Positions 18,712 through 28,080 of a stretch of 64,000 bases of DNA are shown piece after piece. Each line of letters starts with the position of its first letter. Within the stretch, counting starts at the first letter, position 1. This DNA comes from Bacteroidota bacterium (GTDB lineage: Bacteria > Bacteroidota > Bacteroidia > Chitinophagales > BACL12). Below the pieces are notes generated by a model. It was not told the DNA's origin. It did no database searches and saw only the letters and a list, made by a program, of their open reading frames with translations. The position numbers were made by a program, and so were the translations under genes. The stretch covers positions 1,116,001-1,180,000 of the forward strand of contig JADJIS010000003.1 in assembly GCA_016706865.1 (NCBI GenBank), given 5' to 3'.

Positions 18712-19659
18712 TTATTCCGTTTTTAATTCCCACAAGTCTTTAAGATTGGTTCCACTGGTTCCAAGTCCGCAATAACCTATATTTCCGATGGTAAAAGATG
18801 TCATATATCTTCTACCGATTCCAGGAAATTCAGGAACGGAATCCCAGGCATTTGTAACGGGATTAAATTCCCACCAATCGCTATAATTATCACCGCTGGA
18901 ATAGTTATCACCTGTGCCAATGTAACCCTTTCCATTCATGGCAAACCCACATGCCTCTTGTCGTTCCGGTCCCGGTACATCCGCCCGAACGATCCAGGTA
19001 TCAGTTAAAGGATCGTACTCATAAAAATCGTTGCTGGAGCTGAATGCATTACCGGTGCCGATATAACCTTTATCGCCAATTGCAAATCCTACAGCCGCTA
19101 TTCTACCGGCTCCGGGAAAATTTGCCATTTGAGTCCAATTATTTGTTGCGGGGTCGTATTCCCAAAAATCTTTTCTATAAGTGGCATCACTTCCGGTACC
19201 AACATACCCCTTATTACCAATTGCAAATCCAACCCCGCCATGTCTGGCCGAACCTTCAAAATCAGCAATTGCGGTCCAGGTGTTCGTTATTGGGTTGTAT
19301 GCATAAAAATCGTCGTGTTCTATAAAAAATGGATCGCGACCAGTTCCAACATAACCTATTCCATTAATGGTAAAGGAGGCACATTGTAGTCTTTTTCCTC
19401 CCGGGAAATCCGCTTTTTGAGTCCAGGTGTTAGTACCGGGGTCAAATTCCCAAATATCCTCAAATAAAACATCCACTATTGCATTGTAGTGACCAAGCCC
19501 CATATAACCGCGGTTTCCGATGGAAAACCCGATAGCCCTATGTCTTGCTTCGCCACCAAAATTCGCCTTTTCGGTCCAGACCAATGTTGCAGCAACTTGT
19601 GTGGAGTGGATATTAACTAAAAACAATGCAACTAAAAACCCGGTTTTGAGTCTGTTCAT
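18712..19659 (-). CDS. Kelch-repeat secreted protein (first in operon, no sorting domain)
   Basis: 315 residues: signal peptide (~1-24, ending TQVAA) and six kelch blades (WTEKANFGGEARHRAIGFSIGNRGYMGLG and repeats). Unlike the two following paralogues it stops directly after the last blade (GTNLKDLWELKTE), with no T9SS domain. It should therefore stay periplasmic or be carried by its partners. It is the first gene of the four-gene kelch/DUF4907 operon. Confidence 0.85.
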   Translation of the reverse strand: MNRLKTGFLVALFLVNIHSTQVAATLVWTEKANFGGEARHRAIGFSIGNRGYMGLGHYNAIVDVLFEDIWEFDPGTNTWTQKADFPGGKRLQCASFTINGIGYVGTGRDPFFIEHDDFYAYNPITNTWTAIADFEGSARHGGVGFAIGNKGYVGTGSDATYRKDFWEYDPATNNWTQMANFPGAGRIAAVGFAIGDKGYIGTGNAFSSSNDFYEYDPLTDTWIVRADVPGPERQEACGFAMNGKGYIGTGDNYSSGDNYSDWWEFNPVTNAWDSVPEFPGIGRRYMTSFTIGNIGYCGLGTSGTNLKDLWELKTE

Positions 19660-19913
19660 TTGGATAACTTTTTTATGAGGAGGTTAACCCAGTGTTAAAT
19701 TTATGTGTATTTTTTGTGATTTTCAAAATTAAGGAAAATTTCTTCGTGTATAAACAAGCCGCCTTTGGGAAAAGACCAGAAATGGGATATGACTTAGCAT
19801 TCTGATTTCATAATTGTTTACAAGCCTTTCATTTGTTAATATGATAAATTCTTATGCAATAAAACTGATTAAAATAAAATATTTCCTTTGTTTTACATCA
19901 GGAATTTAAATCA

Positions 19914-20513
19914 ATGGAAGTACAAATATTGCCAAACACCATAACATTGGAAAATGAAAAGGTTTTATTAAGGCCTTTAGAGATCTCAGATATTGATCAC
20001 CTGCTCGAATTTTCGTTACATGAACCGGAAATATGGAAATATTCTCTTGCCCAGGGCAGTGGAAAAGAAAACATGATCAAATATATTTATGATGCTGTTT
20101 TGGCCAGAGCTTCCAATAAGGAATATTCTTTTATTGTTTTGGATAAGATTAAAAACAAATACGCAGGAAGTACTAGATTTTATGATATCCAGCTACCTTA
20201 TAAAACTATACAATTAGGATATACCTGGTATGGAAAAGAATTTCAGGGAACGGGATTAAATAAAAACTGCAAATATTTACTGTTGGAATACGCATTCGAA
20301 ATTTTAGAACTTGAGCGTGTTGAATTCCGCGCAGATAACAGAAATGAAAGAAGTAAAGCAGCCATGTTAAGTATAGGTTGCAAAGTGGATGGAATATTAA
20401 GAAGTAATTTACCGGATAATGCAGGTGGAAGACGAGACAGTATTATTTTAAGTATTTTGCGCAATGAATGGTTCAGCGATGTGAAGCAGATACTGCTTAA
20501 AAAATTAATGTAG
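19914..20513 (+). CDS. GNAT-family N-acetyltransferase (RimJ/RimL-like)
   Basis: 199 residues. The N-terminal strand LRPLEISDIDHLLEFS, the central GYTWYGKEFQGTGLNKNCKYLLLEYAFE (acetyl-CoA binding region of the fold) and FRADNRNERSKAAMLSIGCK are typical of the RimJ/RimL group, which transfers acetyl from acetyl-CoA to protein N-termini or small amines. The 254-bp spacer upstream (19660-19913) shows no gene. The gene is convergent with the CotH-like gene. Confidence 0.85.
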   Translation: MEVQILPNTITLENEKVLLRPLEISDIDHLLEFSLHEPEIWKYSLAQGSGKENMIKYIYDAVLARASNKEYSFIVLDKIKNKYAGSTRFYDIQLPYKTIQLGYTWYGKEFQGTGLNKNCKYLLLEYAFEILELERVEFRADNRNERSKAAMLSIGCKVDGILRSNLPDNAGGRRDSIILSILRNEWFSDVKQILLKKLM

Positions 20514-20531
20514 CACCGTCTACTCGATAAT

Positions 20532-22436
20532 TTATTCCTTCATAAATTTTTTGGTTATTTCTCCATACTTGCATATATATAAACCTTGTTTCCAGGCTTC
20601 AATATCAATTTGAATATTACCATTAATAAATTCACTCCAAATTAATTGTCCGGATAAGTTATATATATCCAAGGCAGTTTCCTTCTGTTCACTTGTTGAA
20701 ATATTAAGGAAATTTTGGGCTGGAATAGGGTAAATAAAAAACCCATTGGTGTTAACTTCATTTATTCCAACAAAATCGGTCAAAACCTTGTAATAATAAA
20801 CATCATGTTCTGCACCAGGAGGATCGTATCTCCTTGATCCGGCAGTATTTGAACCAACAGCTTCAATATAAAACCGCACATCGGTTCCAAGAACAAACGG
20901 AGGAATAGTTGCACCGTAAATATTGTCATTTGCTAATTCATCATTATGAAGTCCATCATCAAACATCTCAACATTGTTGAACATTCCAAACAAGCCGGTA
21001 GCGTAATACAAATTTACTGCGTTAACCGGAACACCACTTAGTGTGGTATTAATTATCAGTGGTTCTATACTATTTACAATTCCCCAATCCGTAAAATTTG
21101 TTTTCCATTTTGTATCTGAAATTATTGGTGCAACTTGCTCCACTTCCCAATTATCTAAAATATAATTTCCTCGATTTACAACAAAATCTTTTAATTCCTG
21201 CATATCGTTAAGGTAATCAGCATAGGTATAAATTTTTACAGGATCAGCTTCTACATACGAATCAATTAAATTGTGGTAATATTCAATTTTTTCATCAATA
21301 ACTTCACTATTAAATATCTCCTCCAAAATTGTTCTTACATGTGCAAGATATCTTTGCCTGATAGCAGGTACTGCAAAAAGTTTATACGTGAGTGCGAAAT
21401 TGGTATCAGTTGATTTTAAAAATACCCCCCAATTATATCGAATGGGTTCCATAATGCTGTTACCATCAAATTCGAGTGGCACAATTCTATCGGTTTCGGG
21501 CTCCCAATATATAAAATAATCCATGCCCCCTTTAGCTACATATCCATCTTCATCAGCAAAAATTATTTCGCAGGCCAGATACCAAAGTGTCCGGTCTAGA
21601 TCAAGATATTGATTGATGGAATCCTCGATCACGGCATCACCATTATTATGTAAAACAGAAACACATTCCATAAGATCTTCCCATGGATTTTCCTTCTGAG
21701 TACTTTTTAAAGTATAATAGCTTGAATAATCCGAACTGTCATCACCGAGATAATTAAATGAGCTAAACCCTGTTCCATCAACTCCACCAGGCATGGAATC
21801 TACGGCTCCATCGTTGCGTTCGGCTCTCCAAGTGGTTCCATCGTTCGTATAGAACCACTCACGGATAAAATCATTGTTTAATTGCTCAACATTTGTATAC
21901 AATCCAAAGTCCTGGCCATTTAATTTTAATAGTGTATAATTTACACTAAGGGCAGGGATATATTTTTGAATGAGATTTTCATATAATACTTCCCGCATAA
22001 AGGAAGGATCTTTAAAACTACAGTTTAAATTTATTGTGTGGTAACCAAATAATTCCTGAGTCGAATCTATATAATCCAAACTGATCGCAATGGATTTTTT
22101 CAGAGAATCATTTTGGTAATAGCTGGAATGACCTCTGAATCCAACCCCTACTAACGCCGATAATGTATCTCCATCATAAACCATGGTAGCTGGAATCTCC
22201 TCTTCATGATAATAATTGATTTCCATTTGTTCATACCAATCATCATCCTCAAAGATCAATTCTATATTTTTTATAGAATCGATCGCGTAAAACACATTAG
22301 GTTTTGCTCCGCCTATAGTATATCGATGTTCTGTTTCTGAAATATGTAATTGAGCAGGAATTGATTGTGCAAATACCGCACAACCACTTGCATATATACA
22401 TGCAAAAAAAAGCGAACTCTTTAGTGTTATATTCAT
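20532..22436 (-). CDS. CotH kinase-family protein with T9SS sorting domain
   Basis: 634 residues: signal peptide (~1-23, AVFAQ), then a CotH-like atypical kinase fold. Recognisable pieces are GVGFRGHSSYYQNDSLKKSIAISLD (N-lobe lysine region), LNGQDFGLYTNVEQLNNDFI, ERNDGAVD, and VPLEFDGNSI (metal-binding Asp). CotH proteins in Bacillus phosphorylate spore-coat proteins; Bacteroidota homologues are secreted and uncharacterised. A beta-sandwich region at ~455-545 and a type A sorting domain (FFIYPIPAQNFLNIS onward) complete the protein. It stands alone. Confidence 0.87.
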   Translation of the reverse strand: MNITLKSSLFFACIYASGCAVFAQSIPAQLHISETEHRYTIGGAKPNVFYAIDSIKNIELIFEDDDWYEQMEINYYHEEEIPATMVYDGDTLSALVGVGFRGHSSYYQNDSLKKSIAISLDYIDSTQELFGYHTINLNCSFKDPSFMREVLYENLIQKYIPALSVNYTLLKLNGQDFGLYTNVEQLNNDFIREWFYTNDGTTWRAERNDGAVDSMPGGVDGTGFSSFNYLGDDSSDYSSYYTLKSTQKENPWEDLMECVSVLHNNGDAVIEDSINQYLDLDRTLWYLACEIIFADEDGYVAKGGMDYFIYWEPETDRIVPLEFDGNSIMEPIRYNWGVFLKSTDTNFALTYKLFAVPAIRQRYLAHVRTILEEIFNSEVIDEKIEYYHNLIDSYVEADPVKIYTYADYLNDMQELKDFVVNRGNYILDNWEVEQVAPIISDTKWKTNFTDWGIVNSIEPLIINTTLSGVPVNAVNLYYATGLFGMFNNVEMFDDGLHNDELANDNIYGATIPPFVLGTDVRFYIEAVGSNTAGSRRYDPPGAEHDVYYYKVLTDFVGINEVNTNGFFIYPIPAQNFLNISTSEQKETALDIYNLSGQLIWSEFINGNIQIDIEAWKQGLYICKYGEITKKFMKE

Positions 22437-22613
22437 TGGGGATGAATTTTAAAATGTGATGACGTGTTTTAAAAGAAATTTTACATATAGTTATTTTAGT
22501 CTCTGATTTCAGAGAGTTATTAATTTGACGTTTACTTATGGGTTAAAGTTGCATATGGTATGCAAATTTCCACAATTTCAATACCCGCAAAGGCTAAACA
22601 ATGAAGCTGATTA

Positions 22614-25274
22614 TTAAAACAACTTCGTTTGTTTACCATCCTTTATTTTCTTCTCACCGGTATCAATATCCCATTCCAGCTGAGTGCCGGTTTTAAGTTC
22701 TTGTTTTGCTGATTCTTTTTTATTGTCCGCTGTTTTTTCTGGTTCTGACTGAATAGTTTCCATAACAGCTTTTACCTTTTTTACTTCGTATTGACTCAGT
22801 CTGTTACCCTGACTCTTCCATCCTTTTACATCGATGAATTTACTCATGTCGATAATTTCAACAACCTCTTCGCTCTTTCTTCCTTTTAAAACGGTAACCT
22901 CAATTTTAGGATTTTTAGCAGTGGATGCAACATATAATTTTGATCCCGCAGATTCAGAAATAAACGGATATTTTTTATCTGGAACAATTGCTTCCACATA
23001 AAATCTTTTTACATACATTTGTTTGATATCATTATCCCAATATGCCGCGGATATTACCTTTTCCACATCAAATTTTTCCACTAATACCACATCACGCATT
23101 TCGAAACGATTGGATAGTTCGAAATTAGTGAGTTCGTAATTTCCATCGCGATAAATTACAAGAATATTATCGCCGGTATCAAATTCCCCTAAATATTTAC
23201 CACGTGCATCATTATTTAATCTGCCGACAACTTCATCCAACCACAATTTTCGTCCTCCGAGAGTGGAGGTTCCCTTTTCTTTTTGCACTATTTTTCGAAG
23301 TCCATATTTAGTAATAGTATTCCCGATGCTGCCTCTTCCCTTCACCATTAATTCGCTGAAGTCGAAATCGAACACTTTAACATGCGCCCTCGCATTTGGG
23401 TGAAGATGTAAACTTACTACTTCACTTTCGCTGTTATTATTTGCAGAAAAGTACCAAACCTTACTTTTCGGATTTCCGGAGGTGAGATCATATTCTTTAT
23501 CACGTGTAATTCCGGTCACATTAAATCTTTTAGCGAATGCTTTTCCTGTTTTGCCATCGGAATATATCATGTGATAGGTCATACGCTCATCCTCTTTTTT
23601 CCACACATTTGCGTAGAGTATCTTTTTGCCGATAAATACTTTATCAGCAATTCTTACAACCTTCATTTTTCCGTCTTCGGTAAATGCTATAATATCATCA
23701 ATATCAGAACAATCGCAAATGAATTCATCTTTTTTCAAACCGTGACCAATAAAACCATCCTCTCTGTTCACATATAATTTAGCATTATTTGCAACAACGG
23801 ATTTTGCTTCAATTACATCAAATTTTCTGATCTCCGTTTTGCGTTCTCTGCCTTTTCCATATTTTTTTAAAAGGTCTTCGAAATATTTAATTGCATAATC
23901 TGTAAGGTGACGAAGATTATGTTTCACCTCCTTCATTTCTGCTTCCAGATCTTTTATGTAGGTATCTGCTTTAAATCCATCGAATTTTGAAATGCGTTTG
24001 ATCTTGATTTCCGTTAATCGAACAATATCATCCTCTGTAACTTCTCTTATTAATTTAGCTGTGAACGGTTTGAGGCCTTTCGCAATTGTTTTAATTACCG
24101 CATCCCAGGTTTCCGCTTCTTCAATGTCGCGATAAATTCTGTTTTCTATGAATATTTTTTCCAGGGAACTGAAATGCCATTTTTCATTTAATTCCTCCAG
24201 TTTAATTTCCAGTTCCCTTTTTAATAATTCTTTGGTATTTTTTGTGGAGCGACGTAAAATCTCATCGACAGTATAAAAAACCGGTTTTTCATCGTCAATT
24301 ACGCAAGTGGAGGGCGAAATTGAAACTTCACAGTCGGTAAATGCGTATAAGGCATCTACCGTAACATCAGGGGATGTTCCGGGTGCCAATTCAATGGCAA
24401 TTTCTACTTCTGCTGCAGTATTATCTGTAACTTTTTTGATCTTTATTTTTCCCTTATCATTTGCTTTGATAATGGAATCAATTAAGGAAGTTGTTGTAGT
24501 TCCGAAAGCAATTTGTTTGATGAGAATTGTTTTTTTATCTGCAACTTCCATTTTTGCGCGTGCTCGGATCTTGCTTCCTCTTTCACCGCGATTATAATCA
24601 CTTACATCAATAAATCCGCCAGTTGGAAAATCAGGAAGGATGGTGGTTTCATTTCCTTTTAAAACTTCAATACTTCCCTGAATTAATTCGCAAAAATTAT
24701 GTGGTAAAATTTTGGTGGATAAACCAACTGCTATACCCTCCACTCCCATCGCAAGCACCAATGGGAATTTAACCGGCAGACAAACGGGTTCTGCTTTTCT
24801 TCCATCATAACTCAGTTGCCATTCGGTGGTGTCTTTATTAAATAAAACTTCGAGTGCAAATTTTGATAAACGCGCTTCAATATATCGCGGAGCAGCCGCA
24901 TCATCTCCTGTTCTAACATCACCCCAGTTTCCCTGCGTTTCGATGAGCAGATCTTTTTGTCCCATGTTTACCAATGCATCACCAATAGAGGCATCTCCAT
25001 GTGGGTGATATTGCATGGATTGTCCGATGATGTTCGCCACTTTATTAAAGCGACCATCATCCATTTCTTTCATTGCATGCAAAATTCTGCGCTGCACCGG
25101 TTTTACTCCATCGCGAATATCGGGAACCGCACGTTCCAGAATTACATAACTCGCATAATCCAGAAACCATTCTTTATACATTCCCGAAACATGCACAGTA
25201 TCTGTTTTAAGATTTCTGTTTATGCTCGCTGCAATGTCGTCTGCTTTTTCTTGTTCTGATTTTTTCTTAGCCAT
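22614..25274 (-). CDS. parC: DNA topoisomerase IV subunit A
   Basis: 886 residues. The N-terminal breakage-reunion domain has DYASYVILERAVPDIRDG and the catalytic Tyr131 in AAAPRYIEARLS. A coiled segment and a degenerate C-terminal beta-pinwheel follow, with a lysine-rich tail. There is no clear GyrA box. With ParE it forms the tetramer that decatenates sister chromosomes. The gene lies 27 bases after parE on the same strand, so they are one operon. Bacteroidota also encode separate gyrase genes, so parC fits better than gyrA. Confidence 0.93.
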   Translation of the reverse strand: MAKKKSEQEKADDIAASINRNLKTDTVHVSGMYKEWFLDYASYVILERAVPDIRDGVKPVQRRILHAMKEMDDGRFNKVANIIGQSMQYHPHGDASIGDALVNMGQKDLLIETQGNWGDVRTGDDAAAPRYIEARLSKFALEVLFNKDTTEWQLSYDGRKAEPVCLPVKFPLVLAMGVEGIAVGLSTKILPHNFCELIQGSIEVLKGNETTILPDFPTGGFIDVSDYNRGERGSKIRARAKMEVADKKTILIKQIAFGTTTTSLIDSIIKANDKGKIKIKKVTDNTAAEVEIAIELAPGTSPDVTVDALYAFTDCEVSISPSTCVIDDEKPVFYTVDEILRRSTKNTKELLKRELEIKLEELNEKWHFSSLEKIFIENRIYRDIEEAETWDAVIKTIAKGLKPFTAKLIREVTEDDIVRLTEIKIKRISKFDGFKADTYIKDLEAEMKEVKHNLRHLTDYAIKYFEDLLKKYGKGRERKTEIRKFDVIEAKSVVANNAKLYVNREDGFIGHGLKKDEFICDCSDIDDIIAFTEDGKMKVVRIADKVFIGKKILYANVWKKEDERMTYHMIYSDGKTGKAFAKRFNVTGITRDKEYDLTSGNPKSKVWYFSANNNSESEVVSLHLHPNARAHVKVFDFDFSELMVKGRGSIGNTITKYGLRKIVQKEKGTSTLGGRKLWLDEVVGRLNNDARGKYLGEFDTGDNILVIYRDGNYELTNFELSNRFEMRDVVLVEKFDVEKVISAAYWDNDIKQMYVKRFYVEAIVPDKKYPFISESAGSKLYVASTAKNPKIEVTVLKGRKSEEVVEIIDMSKFIDVKGWKSQGNRLSQYEVKKVKAVMETIQSEPEKTADNKKESAKQELKTGTQLEWDIDTGEKKIKDGKQTKLF

Positions 25275-25301
25275 TATTCAATGATCAACTTTATTAAGGG
25301 A

Positions 25302-27179
25302 TTATATTTCTGTAAGTTCTTCTTCTACAGCTTCCACTATATCTTTCTCAACTTTCAGATTTTTAATTATAAATATTTGCCTATCGGGAGTGTTTTTTCC
25401 CATATAATATTCCAAGGTACTTTGTATGGATTGTTCTTTTCCGATAATTACCGGATCCAAACGAATTTGTTCGCCGATAAATCCTGAAAATTCATCCGGA
25501 CTAATTTCCCCCAAACCCTTAAACCTGGTAATCTCCGGTTTGGCACCTAATTTATTCATCGCATTTTGTTTTTCATCGGCGGAATAACAATAAATTGTTT
25601 CCTTTTTATTTCGCACCCTGAATAATGGAGTTTGTAAAATAAATACATGTCCGTTTTTTACAAGATCAGGAAAAAATTGCAAGAAGAAAGTAAGCAATAA
25701 TAAACGGATATGCATTCCATCCACATCGGCATCGGTGGCAACTACAATTTTATTATATCGCAATCCTTCAATACCGTCTTCGATATTTAAAGCGTGTTGC
25801 AATAAATTAAATTCCTCATTCTCGTACACTACCTTTTTTGTGAGTCCATAAACGTTCAGTGGTTTTCCTTTTAAGGAAAAAACTGCCTGTGTACCAACAT
25901 CTCTGGCCTTTGTGATAGAACCGGATGCACTGTCACCCTCTGTTATAAAAAGTGTGGATTCCAATGCTTTTTCACTTTTATCTTCTCCATAATGAAATCT
26001 GCAATCGCGCAATTTTTTATTGTGGAGATTTGCTTTTTTAGCGCGTTCATTTGCAAGCTTTTTAATACCTGCTATTTCTTTGCGCTCTCTTTCATTTTGT
26101 AAAATGCGTTTTAATAATGCATCAGCTGTTTGCGGATTTCTATGCAAATAATCATCAAGAGCTTTTTTGAGAAAATCGTTTATAAATGTTCGCACCGCAA
26201 TTCCATCAGGAGCAATATTGATGGAACCGAGTTTTGTTTTTGTCTGCGATTCGAATACAGGTTCCTGCACACGAATAGCAACAGCTGCAACTATGGCCTG
26301 ACGAATATCCGTTGCATCAAAATCCTTCTTATAAAACTCTCTTATCGTTTTTACAACAGCTTCTCTGAAAGCAGCCTGATGTGTTCCACCCTGTGTGGTA
26401 TATTGTCCGTTAACGAAACTGTAATATTCTTCCCCATATTCATTACCATGCGACATGGCCACTTCAATATCATCTCCTTTTAAATGGATGATAGGATATC
26501 GCAATTCCTCTTCATTTGTTTTTCTTTTTAAAAGATCCAACAAACCATTTTGCGAATAATATTTATTTCCGTTGAAATTAATAGTTAATCCGGCATTCAG
26601 GTAAACATAATTCCACAAAAGATTATCGAGATATTCCGGAATAAAATGAAAATTTTTAAAGATGGTATTATCGGGAACAAAGGTTACCAGAGTACCATCC
26701 TTATCATCGGTTTTTTGAATGGAATTATCCTTATTCAAAACACCTTTTTCAAATTCAGCCATTTTAGACTTCCCTTCTCTGAAAGCCTGTACTTTAAAAT
26801 AATGACTGAGAGCATTTACCGCTTTTGTTCCCACTCCGTTCAAACCCACCGATTTTTGAAAGGCGGCGGTATCATATTTTGCACCGGTATTCATCACGCT
26901 CACACATTCAATCACCTTTCCAAGTGGAATTCCGCGGCCAAAATCGCGGACTGTCACGATATTATTTTTGATCTCTATATCGATCTTTTTCCCGTAACCC
27001 ATCATAAATTCATCGATGGAGTTGTCGATAACCTCCTTCACCAACACATAAATGCCATCATCCGGAGCAGATCCATCCCCCAATTTACCAATATACATAC
27101 CGGGACGCATGCGCATATGCTCTATCCAGTCGAGGGTCCGTATATGTTCTTCGGAATAATTGTAATTTGTATTAGCCAT
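25302..27179 (-). CDS. parE: DNA topoisomerase IV subunit B
   Basis: 625 residues from MANTNYNYSEEHI at 27179; the 17 upstream in-frame codons look non-coding. The GHKL ATPase domain shows EVIDNSIDE, DFGRGIPLG and GLNGVGTKAVNALS. The transducer domain follows, then the TOPRIM domain with ITEGDSASG and ATDADVDGMHI metal ligands. It provides ATP-driven strand passage for ParC, encoded immediately downstream. Confidence 0.95.
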   Translation of the reverse strand: MANTNYNYSEEHIRTLDWIEHMRMRPGMYIGKLGDGSAPDDGIYVLVKEVIDNSIDEFMMGYGKKIDIEIKNNIVTVRDFGRGIPLGKVIECVSVMNTGAKYDTAAFQKSVGLNGVGTKAVNALSHYFKVQAFREGKSKMAEFEKGVLNKDNSIQKTDDKDGTLVTFVPDNTIFKNFHFIPEYLDNLLWNYVYLNAGLTINFNGNKYYSQNGLLDLLKRKTNEEELRYPIIHLKGDDIEVAMSHGNEYGEEYYSFVNGQYTTQGGTHQAAFREAVVKTIREFYKKDFDATDIRQAIVAAVAIRVQEPVFESQTKTKLGSINIAPDGIAVRTFINDFLKKALDDYLHRNPQTADALLKRILQNERERKEIAGIKKLANERAKKANLHNKKLRDCRFHYGEDKSEKALESTLFITEGDSASGSITKARDVGTQAVFSLKGKPLNVYGLTKKVVYENEEFNLLQHALNIEDGIEGLRYNKIVVATDADVDGMHIRLLLLTFFLQFFPDLVKNGHVFILQTPLFRVRNKKETIYCYSADEKQNAMNKLGAKPEITRFKGLGEISPDEFSGFIGEQIRLDPVIIGKEQSIQSTLEYYMGKNTPDRQIFIIKNLKVEKDIVEAVEEELTEI

Positions 27180-27287
27180 GTTGCGAAAGTAAATAGTTAA
27201 GTGCGGTTGACCATAGGCAGATATGCACAATACAATTGATAACTGTACCCGACTAGTGCAAATGCAGAATTGTAACTGATTTAATCT

Positions 27288-28076
27288 ATTTTTAAGTTCA
27301 AATCCACCATAAAAATAAATCTCAGTCTAATATTTTTAGTTCCAATTTTTGTTGTAACAAGCTGTAACAGAGTCTATTACATTCCCTCCACACAAAATGT
27401 TCCACTTTTAACAGAATCAACCGATTTTCGGCTTTCCGGTACCGCCACATTTGGGCAATCCTTTATTGGTGCTGACTTTCAGGTTGCTTATTCTCCAATT
27501 AAACACCTTGGAATTATGGCAAATGGTTTTTGGGGCAGTGAAGATGGTGAAGACGTTTTTCAAACCACCAATCTTAATACTGGGCGGTTTTTAGAATTTG
27601 GTTTGGGGGGATATTATCCCATTTCTGATTTTTCAACTTTCGAAGCTTATGGGGGATATGGCAAAGGGACAATTAATTATTCATGGTCTTTCAACAATCC
27701 AACTGCGATAAATTATGACAGAATTTTTATGCAATTTACAGCAGGAATTAAACAGGATATTTTTGAAATTGCAATTACGGATAGATTTTCGTTTGTAAAC
27801 TATACAAATATTTCTCAATTAGAAAAACACTCTTCGTTTAATGATTATTATAAAAACGTGCCGACAAGATCAAACTACCTTTTTCAAGAACCTTCGGTTA
27901 CATTAAGAGTTGGATTTCCATTAATTAAATATCAAACTCAAATTCAGCGTAATTTTCAAATGACGGGTTCAGACTTAGCACATAATACTTATGTGGTAAG
28001 TTTAGGATTTATCGTGAGTCCAGATCTCTTTTTAGACGATGAAGAAACTGATGTCAAAGGCTTCCGTTTACGTTAA
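27288..28076 (+). CDS. Outer-membrane-associated lipoprotein without a canonical start codon
   Basis: The first ATG in this frame is at 27516, but the frame is open and protein-like from 27285. Read from an ATA at 27309 it gives KINLSLIFLVPIFVVTSC, a textbook lipoprotein signal with lipobox VTSC, followed by NRVYYIPSTQNVPLL. No ATG, GTG or TTG lies between the upstream stop (27282) and that signal; ATT 27288 and ATA 27309 are the candidates. The mature part has alternating beta segments (SFIGADFQVAYSPIKHLGIMANGF, YEAYGGYGKGTINYSW) like an outer-membrane barrel domain. The coordinates use ATT 27288 as the outer limit. It could also be a gene with a damaged start. Confidence 0.6.
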   Translation: MFKFKSTIKINLSLIFLVPIFVVTSCNRVYYIPSTQNVPLLTESTDFRLSGTATFGQSFIGADFQVAYSPIKHLGIMANGFWGSEDGEDVFQTTNLNTGRFLEFGLGGYYPISDFSTFEAYGGYGKGTINYSWSFNNPTAINYDRIFMQFTAGIKQDIFEIAITDRFSFVNYTNISQLEKHSSFNDYYKNVPTRSNYLFQEPSVTLRVGFPLIKYQTQIQRNFQMTGSDLAHNTYVVSLGFIVSPDLFLDDEETDVKGFRLR

Positions 28077-28080
28077 TATC

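Noticed and set aside
22614..27179. DNA gyrase genes gyrA and gyrB
   Set aside because: The pair is adjacent, the A subunit lacks a clear GyrA box, and ParE order and size fit topoisomerase IV; gyrase would normally be encoded elsewhere.
26646..27200. Plus-strand open frame of 184 residues opposite parE
   Set aside because: It is antisense to the conserved GHKL ATPase domain.
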